Assembly: GCA_022592445.1 (NCBI GenBank)
Contig: JABYQR010000148.1
Location: 39,494 to 103,493, forward strand
Reading direction: 5' to 3'
Length of the DNA stretch: 64,000 nucleotides
From: Cytidiella melzeri
Lineage: Eukaryota > Basidiomycota > Agaricomycetes > Polyporales > Irpicaceae
Shown here: one piece after another, positions 49,508 to 60,176 of the stretch
How positions within the stretch are numbered: position 1 is the first letter of the stretch
Layout: each line of letters starts with the position of its first letter
The notes under the pieces: generated by a model
Told to the model about the DNA's origin: nothing
The model's input: the letters and a program-made list of their open reading frames with translations, nothing else
Database searches by the model: none
Made by a program: the position numbers and the translations under genes

Positions 49508-50994
49508 ATGGTTGCAGTGACAGTACCTACTCTTAGCGTCGTGTCTGCTCCAACCCTGCAAGCCTTCAACGGTCTTTCTATCTCGGCTGCCATATACGCT
49601 GCGCTCAGCGCCCTCTTCGGTGTGTGTCCCAGCGTCCCCCAATATCTATGAGTGCTGACTACAAGCCCAGGGGTTTATGTGGTCTTGTTCATACTTGCAC
49701 TGTGGTCAACGTATAGGAAATCTGACGCGGCTTCACGCTTGAATCGGAATGTCACGATTGCACTGTGAGCAGAGCACGCTTGAGGCATGTCTGTGATGCT
49801 GATCGGTTGCTTGTAACAGATTCGTTACTCTTCTCATTCACTACATTTCTCGAGGCATTATATTCGGCCAGTCACGCCTGATAAACCCTCCTAAGGACCT
49901 GCAGTATATGTCTTCTGAACCGCTCAAACTCGTCACCTCGTGAGTTGCTTACTTTTCACTTTGTCCGTATAGATGTTCATTTCTGTGTTTGTCAGGATAA
50001 CAACTACCGTCGCAGTACGCTCTTTTCTGCTAAGAATCCCCAGTTTTTATACTCACCTATGACATTGTAGGGGCTTATCTCTGATGGTCTGCTTGCCTGG
50101 AGATTCTATGTGATGTATGGAAGAAAGCGTTGGGCTTTCTATGGGCCTCTTGTCGCATTAATCACCAATGCCCGTACGTTTTCAAGTCAACTTGGCCTCC
50201 TACGTCCGCACTGATTGGTTTCTGGCAGTTCTTGGACTGTCAGGAGATTGTCTGTACCTGTCATTTTACCACGACACCGCGAATTATAACAGTATCACTG
50301 GCTTTACAATCATCGCGGCGTGGGGTTGGTTCACATTCGCCATCAACACCGTTCTTACTGGGGCCATAATTGGGAGGATCTTGTACGCTCCGCGTCTCTT
50401 ACCGTATTGGCTGGCAGACTGAACGAACTATTGGACGCAGATACATGGCTCGCAACGCAAGAATGAATGGCGCTGTGAGGCTGTGTGGGGAAAGCCCTCA
50501 TAACACGGTTATCGCATTGATCGCCGAATCCGGACTGGTCACCTGGATAGGATTGGTGCTGTATGAGATCACCACGTTTGCGCCCACCGGTGGTGTCACT
50601 GTGAGTTGAGGAGAGAGCGCAACTACGCATTTTGCTTGACGCGATATCAATCACAGACTGCCCTCAACGTTGGTTTCGTGATGATCTGTATCATCCCTAT
50701 ATTCTTTGTAAGTTACCGACGCTCTCTCCATGGCTATCGCGTCTAATATGTCGATTCAATGCGCAGGGAATCTCACAATGCCTCCTTACCGTCCGGCTTG
50801 GCTTGGCTCGCTCGGGCCTCCTCGACAAAAACATCAACTGTACTCTTCCTCTGTCCAATGGCACGGTCGGAGGTAGTGGCGAATTTGGAAACAAAGAGAT
50901 CAGTGTTACCACATCCCACAACACATCGACTTCTGGCAACAACAACGAGAAAGTCTACGGTGTCCTCAATCTCACTCAAGCTGACAGCATGTAA
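49508..50994 (+). CDS. Seven-helix membrane protein family, copy C
   Basis: First member of the plus-strand tandem array. The start at 49508 gives MVAVTVPTLSVVSAPTLQAF. Blocks in order: NGLSISAAIYAALSALFG; VYVVLFILALWSTYRKSDAASR; FVTLLIHYISRGIIFGQSRL; micro-exon 49996-50014 (ITTTVA); GLISDGLLAWRFYVMYGRKRWAF (from 50071); LGLSGDCLYLSFYHD; TGFTIIAAWGWFTFAINTVL; ALIAESGLVTWIGLVLYEITTFAPTGG; LNVGFVMICIIPIFF; GISQCLLTVRLGLARSGLL. Seven hydrophobic segments are expected. The tail reads NKEISVTTSHNTSTSG...EKVYGVL and ends at TAA 50992-50994. All nine exons can be joined without a lesion. Function is unknown. Confidence 0.82.
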
Positions 50995-52300
50995 AGATTG
51001 CATATACACATTCGTTATCCTCCAAGTTACGCTGTTTGGTACGAAACTCTCCTATGCTTAATATGAGACGACCTTCCTGATTGTGCATAAGCCCGTATAA
51101 ATGAATTTCTGGACTTGTATCTAGTGGAATATGATGTCGTGAAATCGGTAGGCTCGTCACCGCCCACCCCAACTCAACATCATCTCCGGCGAATTAGCAA
51201 AGCACTTGTAGCTGAATCTACGCCTATCACCCCATGTATGGCGATACTCTCGCATGTCCTTCTCTTGCGCCCTACGGGTCGTATGCGTCAATCCGAGTCG
51301 ATGTTGTCCTCCTGGTTGTGTATACACCCAAGCCCACCTCGGTCGACCGCTCTATTCCCTTCACAGTGAGCAATTCGTCACATTTGTTCGAAGTTGGCGC
51401 ATTATCAAGTATTACGGAAGCTTTATCGTTCTGAAACGCGATGTTAGTATCGAGGTGAAGTGTATCTGCTTTGGTTGTTACGACAAAGAGGGACAGCGTG
51501 GATCGTGGAGACAGGTCTTTTGGAATGGGGGTTAGACCTGGAGGCGTCCGCCCATTTGTGATGCCATGGAACTATTTGTTAACGGCGTGGGCGAGTTCCC
51601 GCTTCCGCATGGGTGTCATGCGAAACAGGTTTTCGGTGTTGTTGCTTCAAGTTGTGAGTGTATCCTTGCATCGGTGTTTTTGGTACTGCTTACGCATAGT
51701 TTAGTTCCGACACAGTACGACACGAGTAAGGCCTTCGAAACTCCTCGAGGTTAGCCTCTTTTCCTTATGATCAGCGGCCACCGTAAGAGAATAATTAGGT
51801 ACGAAGCATCACCGTTTGATCAACAGATATATGTAACGTGGCGGACCTGCTGCTTCCTCTGAGATGTATTTACACACAGGTGCTCAGACCCAAACTGATA
51901 AATCATGTCAGCTCCACCGATGGTTGCTGGTGAACTCTGGGAGGGACACTGTGCTCATGTATAGGTCATGCAACGAACAAGGCATCCGCTGCAGACAAGT
52001 GGTAATCGAATCAACCAATGTTGCATCTCGAAGAATAAGGTTCAGGTCTAGCACCATGGAGAATCCAATTCTTGACACAGAACGTCAACCTGAAGTGTTG
52101 GTATGTAAACATTCGAAGACAACCTGATTTTTGTGAGACCCACTCCCCAAACTGGGCCACATTGATCATTGCCACTCATTGCTGGATCAGGCTGTGCTCG
52201 CACCTTGATCCTCTTTATAGCCTATGCTCCCTATATAAGCACACAGTCATGGCGGGGTTCTATCTCAGTTCCTAGAAGCTTTTTCATCGACGTGCTCGCA
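50995..52300. other. Spacer between copies C and D, part of a duplicated unit
   Basis: No gene is seen. Blocks recur downstream of copy D: 51297-51345 resembles 59340-59390, and 51955-52020 resembles 59840-59900 (shared ACGAAC-AGGCATC-GCTGCAGAC-AGTG...ATCGAATCA). These mark a tandem segmental duplication. The last 230 bases are the copy D promoter, with TATATAAG near 52229-52236. Confidence 0.5.
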
Positions 52301-55300
52301 ATGGCTGCAGTGACAGCACCTATGAGTCCTGGTCTTGCACCCGCTCCAACCCTGGAAGCCTTCAACAATCTTTCTATCACGGCTGTGGTGCTCGCCGCGC
52401 TCAATGCACTATTCGGTGAGCTCTTCATTACAGTCTCATGTTATGCATGCTTAGTACATCTCAAGGGGTTTACGCGGTCTTGTTCATACTCGCATTATGG
52501 TCAACGTATAGGAAATCTGACGTGGCTTCACGCTACAATCGGATTGTCACCATCGTACTGTAAGTACAGACTGTGTGGGACTCATCTCTGATACTCACTA
52601 CAAATGGTTGTCCGAGATAGATTCGTTACTCTTCTCATTCATTACATCTGTCGGAGCATCATATTTGGTCAATCCCGTCTGATCAACCCTCCCGCAAATC
52701 TACTGCACATGTCGACCTTGCCATTGATTTTTATCACAGCGTGAGTGCTGGCCTTTTGCCTTCTTCCGTACAGACGTTGATGTTGAAATCCGTCAGGTTG
52801 ACGACTACCGTCGCAGTACGCTTTGTTCGCCAATCATTGGCGATTCTCGAACTCATCTGTCGTATTATAGGGCTTCATCTCCGATGGACTGCTGGCGTGG
52901 AGATTCTACGTGATATACGGAAGAAAGCGGTGGGCTTTATACGGGCCACTTGTCGCACTCGTTGTCAATGCCCGTATGTCTCTAGTCAACTTTGACGCCG
53001 AGTCCTATGCATGAACTGATGAGTTTCTCTCAGTTCTCGGGCTTTCAGGAGATTGTCTATACCTGTCGGAGACCTCGTCCGAGAGCACTACGTCCTTCAG
53101 TGATCATATGTCACTTACCGGCTTTACGATTAACGCGGCATGGGGGTGGTATACATTTGCCATCAATACAGCCTTAACTGGGGGTATAATTGGGAGAATC
53201 TTGTATGTCACATTATTTGTTTTGTGGAAAGCTCAACTTACTATGGGACGTAGACACGCGTCCCACAACGCAAGGCGGAACGGCGCTGTGAAGCTGTGCG
53301 ACGCGAATTCTCACAATACGGCCATCGCACTGATTGTTGAATCCGGACTGGTCACATGGATCGGATTGTTGCTTTACGAGATTGCTACGTTTGCGCCTAC
53401 GGGTGGCATCACTGTGAGTCGATAGCTGTTCGACTATAATACTTAGACGCGCAACGTACTAGCGCCGTAGTTACCGTATTTAAGACTTACTCTGATCAAT
53501 GCAACGATACGCACTTTTGATCCCCAACTCCCACTGTGTGATCCCTCTCAGACTCGCTCTCTCAACGCTCTCCACTACTTTCATAGCCTTCTAACAGGTT
53601 ATGAGCCCCGGATAAGCTCACTACCTCACTCATATTACTATCTGCACTCACTCTCTGCCCGCTGGTGGTTAATCCGCCGCGTGCCCACTAGTTGATGAGC
53701 TCTGATCCTACTGATCAGCCTCAACCTCGTCGTTCTACGCGCGAACGAAAACAAACCGACTTTCTTCGAGGCACTATCCCTCGTACAACTCGCAGGAGAC
53801 GTACCCCGGTCTTCACTCCTACTCCTACTCCTCCTCCTGCTCCTACCCCTCTTCAACAACCAACAATGTCTTCCGCTTCTCGCGCTGTTACCCCAGGGCC
53901 TGCACCTTCCGACGACGCTCCCAACGTCGCTTCTACCTCTGCCGTCGTTGACCATCCCACTGCCCGCAACACGGCATCACGTCGAGTCTCAGCTCCTCCC
54001 TCTGATCGCCGTCGCACTCCTTTCGACACACTCCGCGACGACTTCGCCCGTCGTCACACCACTAAGCCATCGTCGGACGATAGTGACGATCCTATGGACG
54101 ACGACGAGGCGCACGAAAGGCGAAGGGGCAAACTGCCCAGAGCCCGTCGTGCACCGTCCCCCTCGCCATCTGGCCCCACTGACTCTGCGCGAGCAGTGTC
54201 GTCCCTCCTTTCCGTGCCTCCAAAGCACGACGTGGAGTATACTATGTCGCTTAGCGACGTCCACAAAGCCTTCGCAGACGTTGGCAAACTCACAGGTCCT
54301 GATACCTGGCCGATGTGGAAATTCCGCGTCGATACTGCGATGTCAACTATCGTCGATTTCTATAGCTACAGGGGTGGTCTTACCATTCCTCAAGAGGTCC
54401 AACGGGCCGTCTTCAACGTCCTGGCTGGACACATCGCAGACTCTGTGATGGCCAACTATCTCAACGAGACCGCGCCGCACAGACTCATGGAGAAACTCTC
54501 CGAACGGTTCGAGCCGACTTCCACTATGTCGGACGCGAACGAAATCTTCCAACTTTTCTCCCTCCGCCGTCCTGTCCACGAAATGGACAAACTACTCGAC
54601 GACGCGCACAACTTATACTCGAAGATTCTGTCCAAGGGTATCGAATTTCCCCAACACATCTTCTACTCCGCCCTCGTCGGCATCATTCCCCCCGCCTATG
54701 CGCATACTCGCGCTAGCTACGAGGCTGGCGTGCGTTCCCGTACTCCCGCGGGCGAGAAGTACGACTACAATCCCATTTCTCTGAGCGTCGAGCTCCGCCG
54801 CGACTTTCATAGTTGGCGACTCGCTCATCCACTTGACCGCTCTTGGTCCAAGGGTTCGTCAACCCTCGTTCCTCGCGATAGGCCCGCTGGTGGTTCATCC
54901 GCCGCGTCGCCAGCAGTCGACAAACGTGTCGAACGTCCGGCGAAAGCCACTTCCTCCGCTCGTGCGGCCGCCGCTCCTTACTCGAAGGAGAAGTCCGTTC
55001 GTGACACTTCGAAGATGAAGTGTTACAACTGCAACGAGACAGGCCACACGACGCCTACTTGCCCTTCGCCCTGGACAGAGAAGTCCAAGGAGGCGATGAA
55101 GAGGAAGGGTATCACCCGGAAGTCTGTTGCTGCTGGTGCCAAGGGCAAAGCTGCCACTGCCGCCGCTGCTGTTGCTACTCCCGCTGTTGCTGGTCCGTCG
55201 ACAACTACTCCTCGTCGCAACCAGAGCGCGTGGGTGTCGGCTCTCTCTGAGTCCGACGTCACTATGCACGTAAGTACTTCACTTACTACTACCACTTTTC

Positions 55301-58300
55301 ATACTCTGCTTCCGCTGTATGCGACTTCGTCAACAGACGAGTCGGTACATATTCTTGATACTGGCGCGACTATACACTGTACGCCGTATCGAGACTTACT
55401 TTTCAATGTCCACTCCGTACCAACTATCGTACTGACTGTTGCCAACTCAGAACAACTAGTTTTGAAACTCGCTGGTGACATGGTACTCGAGGTGGAACAG
55501 GAAAGTGGTAAGCTTACTGAACTCCTGCTAAAGAACGTCTACTTCAACTCAACTCTACCTTTTACTTTAATCAGCGTTGGAAAATTGGACTCTGATTATC
55601 GTTTTACTTTTTATCACAATCTTTGTACTATATACGACTCGAACTTGACTTGTGTGGCTGTTGTTAGAAAATCAAATGATTTATACACGCTATCATCAAC
55701 TCGAGTGACTTCTTTAGCAAGCGTGCATAGAACTGGCATTACTTTACTTGAACTACATAAAAAACTCGGTCATCTCAGTTACTTCATGATCAAGAAACTA
55801 CTTCAAACTTCGTCAATCATTACTGATCATATAACTGACCATACTGAAACTCCGTGCGAGGATTGTTTACTTAACAATATCCATCGCAATACTGTACCCA
55901 AACTTCGTTCTTCATCGTTAGCTGAAGCTTTCGGAGATCACTTCCATATCGACATCTTTGGGCCTCTACCCACAGCGTCGATTACTGGTAAACACAAATA
56001 CTGGTTGACTATCGTCGACGATGCTACTAGATGGTTAGTACTTGCACCACTAGTTACTAAAGATGATGCCTATACTCAATGGGTCATTTTCTCTACTGAA
56101 CTTTTGACGCAATATGGTATTCGTGTCAAGATACTTCAAGCCGATAACGACGGTGTCTTTACCAGTAAAGCTATGACCGCTTACTTAAAAACTCAAGGAA
56201 CTATACTACGTCTTACTGTACATGATACTCCTCAGCAAAATGGTGTTGCTGAGCGTGTACATCAAACTATTATGAACTTGATTCGAGTAAACCTGCATAC
56301 TGCATCTTTACCAAATCGACTATGGTGGTACGCTGCATTATACGCGATGTATGTGTACAATCGTTCTCCTCGTACTATACTTAACTACAAAACTCCTTAC
56401 TTTAAGCGATATGGCACAGACGCTAACCTTGATGGACTTCAAGTCTTCGGTCAGCCGTGCATTGTATACGACGAATATCGCACAAATAAACTAGCATCTA
56501 AGGGTAAAAGGGGAGTCTGGATAGGCTTCGCTGAACACTCTAAAGGTCACTACGTTTACTTCGGACAACGTGTTGGAGTTGAACGTAACTTGCAATTCGT
56601 TGACTCTACGATACGAATTGAAGGGGAGAAAGAACCAAATGTCGAAAAACTTACTACTGAAAAACAACTTGAACTTGAGGACAACCCTCACATAGAACCA
56701 ATGGAAATCGACGAGCCTGACCCTACTGGTCCAAGGCGTTCCAACAGAACTCCTCAACTATCGCGTAAAGCTCGTGGACTAAACTACGACGAAGTAGACA
56801 CTAACATTGCTTTCTACTTAACTGAGTTTAACGCTTACTATGCTGAGGACGTCGGTGACCCTGTCACTTTCAAAGATGTACTTAATCACCCTCTCAAAGA
56901 CGATTGGTTTAAGTCTATGAAACTTGAGGTTGATACACTCGAACAACTCGGCACTTGGGAATACTGTATCCCGCCGCCAAATGCCAACATTACTGGTTCT
57001 CGCTTCGTCTACAAGACTAAGTACGAACATGGCAAAGTTACTAAACTCAAGTCAAGACTTGTTGCGCAAGGATACTCTCAGCGCGATGGTATTGATTACT
57101 ATGCAAACGACTTGTTCGCTCCAGTCGCGCGCATGAGTTCTATGCGACTCATACTCACACTTGCAGCTTCACTACACTTCGAGATTAACCAACTCGACGT
57201 TAAGTCTGCTTACTTATACGGTAAAATTAACGATGATGAAGATCTTTATCTTCGTCCGCCGCCTGGCGACTTACTGCCCAACTTGCCTAAGGGCTGGGTA
57301 CTTAAACTACGCAAAACTATCTATGGCCTTAAACAAGCCGGACGTCGCTGGTACAAGGTACTATGCGATATACTTTTCCAACTTGGACTTAAGCGTTCAG
57401 ACTATGATAACGCTGTCTTCTACCTTTATAGGGGAGAAAAACTAATACTTATACTCGCTGTTCATGTCGACGATATTACTCTCTGTACTATCACTTCTGT
57501 CGTCGCTGAACAATTTGAGATAGCACTTAGACAACATGTCGAGGTAACAAACGGTGGCACTATCCACTGGATGCTTGGCATGGAAATCGATTACGACAAA
57601 GCCTCTGGTGTTATCAAGCTTCGTCAACGCGATTATATCCAAACTATACTTAAACGAAACAACTTTGACCATGATCATACACGCCGTACGCCTATGATAC
57701 ACGAGCACAACTTAGCCCCCCGTGACTCGAAAGAACCTCGTCAGGACGCTGACGCTATTAAACAATACATGTCTTTAGTCGGTGGTTTACGATACGTTGC
57801 TGACTGTACTCGACCAGACGTTGCATACTGCACTGGTCAACTTGCACGATACTTAGCTGACCCTTCTAAGGAACACTTCGCTGCAGCTAAACAGTGTTAC
57901 CTATACTTGAAGGGAACGTGCGATTACTGGCTTGTCCTAGGAAACCAAGCAACTACTACTAATACTTCACTTGTCGGATACGCTGATTCTGACGGTATGA
58001 CTACATACGGCAATAAACCAATAATGGGCTACACCTTCACATATAATGACTCGCTTATCTCTTGGTCAAGTAAGCGTGGTTCACTTGTAACACTATCGGT
58101 CACCGAAGCCGAATTATATGCCTTAGCGCATGCGTCAACTGAAGCTATATATCTAAAAGCACTCATTGACGAACTACTTAACTTTACTATGGATCCTGTC
58201 AAAATGTATACTGACAGTGCATCAACTATTGCCATTGTTAGCTCACCTGACGAGCAACATTCGCAACAAACTAAACACTTCGAAATTCGTAAGAATTTCA

Positions 58301-59016
58301 TCAGCGATCGTGTACTCAAGAAGTATATAACTATTCATCACATATCTTCTAACGATCAACGTGCTGATACACTTACTAAAGCACTACCTCTCGAAAAACT
58401 CAAGCACTTCAATGAACTACTTCATATTCGTGCTTGAAGGGGAGTGTTCGACTATAATACTTAGACGCGCAACGTACTAGCGCCGTAGTTACCGTATTTA
58501 AGACTTACTCTGATCAATGCAACGATACGCACTTTTGATCCCCAACTCCCACTGTGTGATCCCTCTCAGACTCGCTCTCTCAACGCTCTCCACTACTTTC
58601 ATAGCCTTCTAACAATAGCTTGTATTAACTGTGCAGTTTCCTCATGTAAATTTTGCGCAGTTTGCTATGAATATCGGTTTTGTGATGATCTGTATCATCC
58701 CCATTTTCTTCGTCAGTTATACACTTTCTTTTCAAAGCTACCGCTGCTGACTCGGAAGTGCCGGCATGGGCAGGGAATCTCTCAATGTCTCATCACCGCT
58801 CGTCTTGGCATTACCCGCGAGGGCTTCCTCCGAGTAGACAGGAGCAATGATCACAGTCTCACTCTATCCAATGGCACAGTTGGTGTCAACTTGACTATCG
58901 AACCTGCCAACAAAGAGATCACTATCCCTACCACGTCCCGCAAATCGTCGACGTCCGACAACAATTCCGAGAAGGTTTATGGTATCCTCCACTTCAAGAG
59001 CCACGATACAGTGTAA
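52301..59016 (+). CDS. Seven-helix membrane protein family, copy D, interrupted in intron 7 by a copia element
   Basis: Closest to copy E. The start at 52301 gives MAAVTAPMSPGLAPAPTLEAF. Exons 1-7 run to 53412 (...LVTWIGLLLYEIATFAPTGGIT), including micro-exon 52797-52815. Exon 7 ends at a normal donor (GTGAGT, 53414), and the copia element begins 13 bases later at 53427. After the element, exons 8-9 resume near 58667 (FAMNIGFVMICIIPIFF; GISQCLITARLGITREGFL) and end KSHDTV with TAA 59014-59016. The coding exons appear undamaged, but the intron has grown from about 65 bases to over 5 kb, so correct splicing is doubtful. The tail reads NKEITIPTTSRKSS, slightly diverged from NEISIT in copy E. Confidence 0.75.
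53422..53426 (+). repeat. 5' target-site duplication (ATAGC) of the copia element
   Basis: ATAGC directly precedes the 5' LTR and recurs at 58615-58619 directly after the 3' LTR. Five bases is the usual duplication for Ty1/copia integrases. Confidence 0.95.
53427..53596 (+). repeat. 5' LTR of the copia element
   Basis: It is 170 bases, starts TGTTCGACTATAATAC and ends CCTTCTAACA. A CGTATTTAAGAC stretch may serve as a TATA-like element. It matches the 3' LTR base for base. Confidence 0.96.
53597..53611 (+). other. Primer-binding site, complementary to the anticodon arm of initiator tRNA-Met
   Basis: GGTTATGAGCCCCGG begins at the first base after the 5' LTR. Its complement, CCGGGGCTCATAACC, reads as the anticodon stem-loop of a eukaryotic initiator tRNA-Met (CAT anticodon in CTCATAA). 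It does not match a tRNA 3' end. This is the half-tRNA priming known from Drosophila copia. Confidence 0.8.
53695..58437 (+). CDS. Copia gag-pol polyprotein, single intact frame
   Basis: From ATG 53695 the frame encodes 1580 residues with no stop until TGA 58435-58437. The Gag region starts with a basic, Pro/Thr-rich stretch and has a CCHC zinc knuckle (CYNCNETGHTTPTC, residues about 442-455). The aspartic protease motif DTGA is at about 555. The integrase zinc-binding HH-CC domain spans about 688-724 (LHKKLGH...CEDC). The catalytic triad is D753, D817, E853, giving the D35E spacing. Reverse transcriptase has LDVKSAYLYG and the active site HVDD at about 1257-1260 (Val-Asp-Asp conserved, His where Tyr is usual). 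RNase H starts near 1430 (GYADSDG) with SVTEAELYALAHASTEAIYL. Gag is GC-rich; from about 55270 onward codons become A/T-ending. Confidence 0.96.
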   Translation: MSSDPTDQPQPRRSTRERKQTDFLRGTIPRTTRRRRTPVFTPTPTPPPAPTPLQQPTMSSASRAVTPGPAPSDDAPNVASTSAVVDHPTARNTASRRVSAPPSDRRRTPFDTLRDDFARRHTTKPSSDDSDDPMDDDEAHERRRGKLPRARRAPSPSPSGPTDSARAVSSLLSVPPKHDVEYTMSLSDVHKAFADVGKLTGPDTWPMWKFRVDTAMSTIVDFYSYRGGLTIPQEVQRAVFNVLAGHIADSVMANYLNETAPHRLMEKLSERFEPTSTMSDANEIFQLFSLRRPVHEMDKLLDDAHNLYSKILSKGIEFPQHIFYSALVGIIPPAYAHTRASYEAGVRSRTPAGEKYDYNPISLSVELRRDFHSWRLAHPLDRSWSKGSSTLVPRDRPAGGSSAASPAVDKRVERPAKATSSARAAAAPYSKEKSVRDTSKMKCYNCNETGHTTPTCPSPWTEKSKEAMKRKGITRKSVAAGAKGKAATAAAAVATPAVAGPSTTTPRRNQSAWVSALSESDVTMHVSTSLTTTTFHTLLPLYATSSTDESVHILDTGATIHCTPYRDLLFNVHSVPTIVLTVANSEQLVLKLAGDMVLEVEQESGKLTELLLKNVYFNSTLPFTLISVGKLDSDYRFTFYHNLCTIYDSNLTCVAVVRKSNDLYTLSSTRVTSLASVHRTGITLLELHKKLGHLSYFMIKKLLQTSSIITDHITDHTETPCEDCLLNNIHRNTVPKLRSSSLAEAFGDHFHIDIFGPLPTASITGKHKYWLTIVDDATRWLVLAPLVTKDDAYTQWVIFSTELLTQYGIRVKILQADNDGVFTSKAMTAYLKTQGTILRLTVHDTPQQNGVAERVHQTIMNLIRVNLHTASLPNRLWWYAALYAMYVYNRSPRTILNYKTPYFKRYGTDANLDGLQVFGQPCIVYDEYRTNKLASKGKRGVWIGFAEHSKGHYVYFGQRVGVERNLQFVDSTIRIEGEKEPNVEKLTTEKQLELEDNPHIEPMEIDEPDPTGPRRSNRTPQLSRKARGLNYDEVDTNIAFYLTEFNAYYAEDVGDPVTFKDVLNHPLKDDWFKSMKLEVDTLEQLGTWEYCIPPPNANITGSRFVYKTKYEHGKVTKLKSRLVAQGYSQRDGIDYYANDLFAPVARMSSMRLILTLAASLHFEINQLDVKSAYLYGKINDDEDLYLRPPPGDLLPNLPKGWVLKLRKTIYGLKQAGRRWYKVLCDILFQLGLKRSDYDNAVFYLYRGEKLILILAVHVDDITLCTITSVVAEQFEIALRQHVEVTNGGTIHWMLGMEIDYDKASGVIKLRQRDYIQTILKRNNFDHDHTRRTPMIHEHNLAPRDSKEPRQDADAIKQYMSLVGGLRYVADCTRPDVAYCTGQLARYLADPSKEHFAAAKQCYLYLKGTCDYWLVLGNQATTTNTSLVGYADSDGMTTYGNKPIMGYTFTYNDSLISWSSKRGSLVTLSVTEAELYALAHASTEAIYLKALIDELLNFTMDPVKMYTDSASTIAIVSSPDEQHSQQTKHFEIRKNFISDRVLKKYITIHHISSNDQRADTLTKALPLEKLKHFNELLHIRA
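58436..58444 (+). other. Polypurine tract of the copia element
   Basis: GAAGGGGAG ends one base before the 3' LTR, the expected place for plus-strand DNA priming. Confidence 0.8.
58445..58614 (+). repeat. 3' LTR of the copia element
   Basis: It is 170 bases, identical to 53427-53596, and followed directly by the target duplication ATAGC (58615-58619). Confidence 0.96.
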
Positions 59017-59917
59017 AACTGTGTACATGCGTCCGTAGTCCTCTAATGTGTGTTCAGCCTGGACCTAGTACGAAGCTCTCCTGCACATGTTATCAGATGA
59101 TCTCTCCGGATGTGTGCTGGCCTGTAATTGATGTGTATGAAAGGAAATTGATGTAACAAAGTCATCAAAGACTTGGTAGTCCAAGCCGATCACCGTGGTT
59201 GGCAATCGTGTATTGACGAACTACATCATAAAGTATCGGTACTAAGTTGCTCGTTAAAGCCAATCAGATCGCCGCTGTACTTGAGCGTCTAACATCCCAG
59301 CCTCTCTCATCCGAGTCCTCGTCCACCTTCAAGTTCAAGTTCGACATCTTTGTCGTTCGTCTTGCCTTGGGGTGTATACACAATTCCAACGTAGGCCGAT
59401 CTGTTCATACGTGATTCACGACTCAGCGCATGGTCTTTGTGCTGCTAGGTCTCCAGCTTTGAAGCAATGCTTCCATACGTGAAGCGGCGCGCAAAGCGGC
59501 GCCACTCCGAGTCGCGATCACACAGCCTGAGGTGAGTCTATGTCGTTTTGCATTCCCAATGAATCAACACATCCCATACCACAGCAGTATAAGCATACAA
59601 GAAAGGCTACAATAGCGCACGGCACTATATTATATCTTCTTGCATCTAACAGATCAAAAGATCGAGCACACGAGTAGCGCGAAGCCCAAACATTTCCACG
59701 ATACAGTATGCAACTCGAAAAAAAAGCTGACTGAATTTCCACGTCTTCACTTCGCCCAGATGTCCATTTGTGAGCTGTAACCCTTCCCCGTTGTCAGGTT
59801 CACTGATGGGCTGCTGGTAAATTCCAGAAAACACACTGCTACGCAGTATGCGACGAACGAGACATCTGCTGCAGACGAGTGCAGCGATCGAATCATTTTA
59901 TGCAGGGAGATGAGTGC

Positions 59918-60148
59918 CCTGATTGAGTACCACGCTTCCCGGGAAATACCCCCCTGTTCAAGCGCAATGTCAGTTTGAAGTGCTGGAGTGACAGAATCTG
60001 AAGATGACCTTGCTCTTGTGAGTTCCACCCCCATTACTGGGCTGCATTGATCATGACTCCTTTTTGCTGGATCATGCTGCGCTCGCAACTTGATCTTCTT
60101 CATAGCCTATGCTCTCTATATGAGCACATCGTCACAGCGGGGATTTAA
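59918..60148 (+). repeat. Promoter repeat without a gene (unit 1 of a 258-base tandem repeat)
   Basis: This stretch matches the promoter of copy E: the block starting GACAGAATCTGAAGATGACC is at 59990 here and at 60248 in the next unit. The TATA-equivalent reads TATATGAG near 60116 instead of TATATAAA. No coding sequence follows; the second unit starts at about 60177. Confidence 0.75.
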
Positions 60149-60176
60149 TCCTGCTGCGCCTGGGTGATGGGGTGTC

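Larger units (their letters stand above)
53427..58614 (+). mobile_element. Complete Ty1/copia LTR retrotransposon (5188 bases)
   Basis: The element has two 170-base LTRs that I read as identical over their full length, bounded by TG...CA and a 5-base target duplication. It has a primer-binding site immediately after the 5' LTR, one uninterrupted gag-pol frame in the order protease, integrase, reverse transcriptase, RNase H (the copia order), and a purine-rich tract (GAAGGGGAG, 58436-58444) directly before the 3' LTR. Everything needed for transposition by sequence is present, and the identical LTRs indicate a very recent insertion. It lies in intron 7 of membrane gene copy D, in the same orientation. 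Confidence 0.97.
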
